Below, in pieces: positions 6,013 through 6,154 of a stretch of 6,154 nt of DNA (its first letter is position 1; the number at the start of each line of letters is the position of its first letter). The notes under the pieces are model-generated. The model ran no database searches, had not been told where the DNA came from, and saw only the letters and a program-made list of their open reading frames with translations. This stretch comes from Rhodocyclaceae bacterium (lineage in GTDB: Bacteria > Pseudomonadota > Gammaproteobacteria > Burkholderiales > Rhodocyclaceae), in NCBI GenBank assembly GCA_023230455.1, contig JALNXH010000049.1:1-6154 (forward strand), in the 5' to 3' direction. The position numbers and the translations under genes were made by a program.

Positions 6013-6154
6013 ATGGATCTGCGTCCCGCACTGCAAGTACAAACCGTGATCAAGGCGATGACCGATGTGGTTTTGCCGGCGGTCGATCCGAACAACAAGC
6101 TGGCGCAGGAACAGGCCCGCCTGGTGATCGGCATGCTGCATCTGGTGATGCAGC
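6013..6154 (+). CDS. Small helical kinase-partner-like protein, N-terminal part (3' end outside the window)
   Basis: The frame begins with ATG (MDLRPALQVQ) and stays open to the window end, giving 47 residues plus one base. A perfect AGGAGGT (5998-6004) stands eight bases before the ATG, inside the last codons of kinase 2, and the kinase stop is only one base upstream, so translation is probably coupled. The final 40 bases equal bases 1-40, and in that overlap the reading frame is the same as in the fragment at the left edge. Joining them yields one continuous 183-residue protein, so these are either one gene cut by the window edges of a circular sequence or two near-identical copies. The visible residues form amphipathic helices without signal peptide or membrane segment. 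The likely role is as a partner of one or both neighbouring kinases, by analogy with LvaA/LvaB; this is inference. Confidence 0.88.
   Translation, partial: MDLRPALQVQTVIKAMTDVVLPAVDPNNKLAQEQARLVIGMLHLVMQ
6115..6154 (+). repeat. 40-bp terminal direct repeat, right copy
   Basis: This is the second copy of the repeat at 1-40, and the match runs to the very last base of the window. Removing one copy and joining the ends gives a 6114-bp ring without breaking any reading frame. Confidence 0.98.

Overview
The window carries a compact, high-GC (about 60% or more by eye) bacterial gene cluster. Codon and protein style suggest a Proteobacterium, but the sequence alone does not fix the genus. It holds two full-length paralogous kinases of the aminoglycoside-phosphotransferase/ACAD10-11 type, a small alpha-helical protein seen as a 3' part at the left edge and a 5' part at the right edge, and one large MalT-like (LAL) LuxR-family regulator. 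No rRNA, tRNA, CRISPR array, insertion sequence, replication or mobilisation gene was found.

Layout from left to right: the C-terminal 149 codons of the small helical protein (1-450, +); kinase paralog 1 (483-1679, +); a 60-bp convergent gap; the LAL regulator (1740-4499, - strand, GTG start); a 312-bp divergent intergenic region rich in short inverted repeats (4500-4811); kinase paralog 2 (4812-6011, +); and, one base later, the first 47 codons of the small helical protein (6013-6154, +).

The first 40 bases and the last 40 bases are identical. Joined through this repeat, the two fragments of the small gene read in frame as one 183-residue protein. The sequence is therefore either a 6114-bp ring (a circular molecule or a circularly assembled contig) or one unit of a tandem array, or a locus in which two nearly identical copies of the small gene flank the kinase1-regulator-kinase2 block. 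The two kinases are only about 63% identical in protein, so 40/40 identity is not what an equally old duplication of the small gene would leave.

In the ring or tandem reading there is one operon, kinase 2 - small helical protein - kinase 1, transcribed away from the divergent regulator gene, whose 3' end meets the 3' end of kinase 1. Pairing of an APH-like kinase with a small helical partner resembles the LvaA/LvaB 4-hydroxyacyl-CoA kinase of levulinate catabolism in Pseudomonas putida. That suggests phosphorylation of a hydroxyacyl-CoA or similar metabolite rather than antibiotic resistance. The substrate, the acyl-CoA-dehydrogenase-like partner enzyme and the inducer are not visible here.
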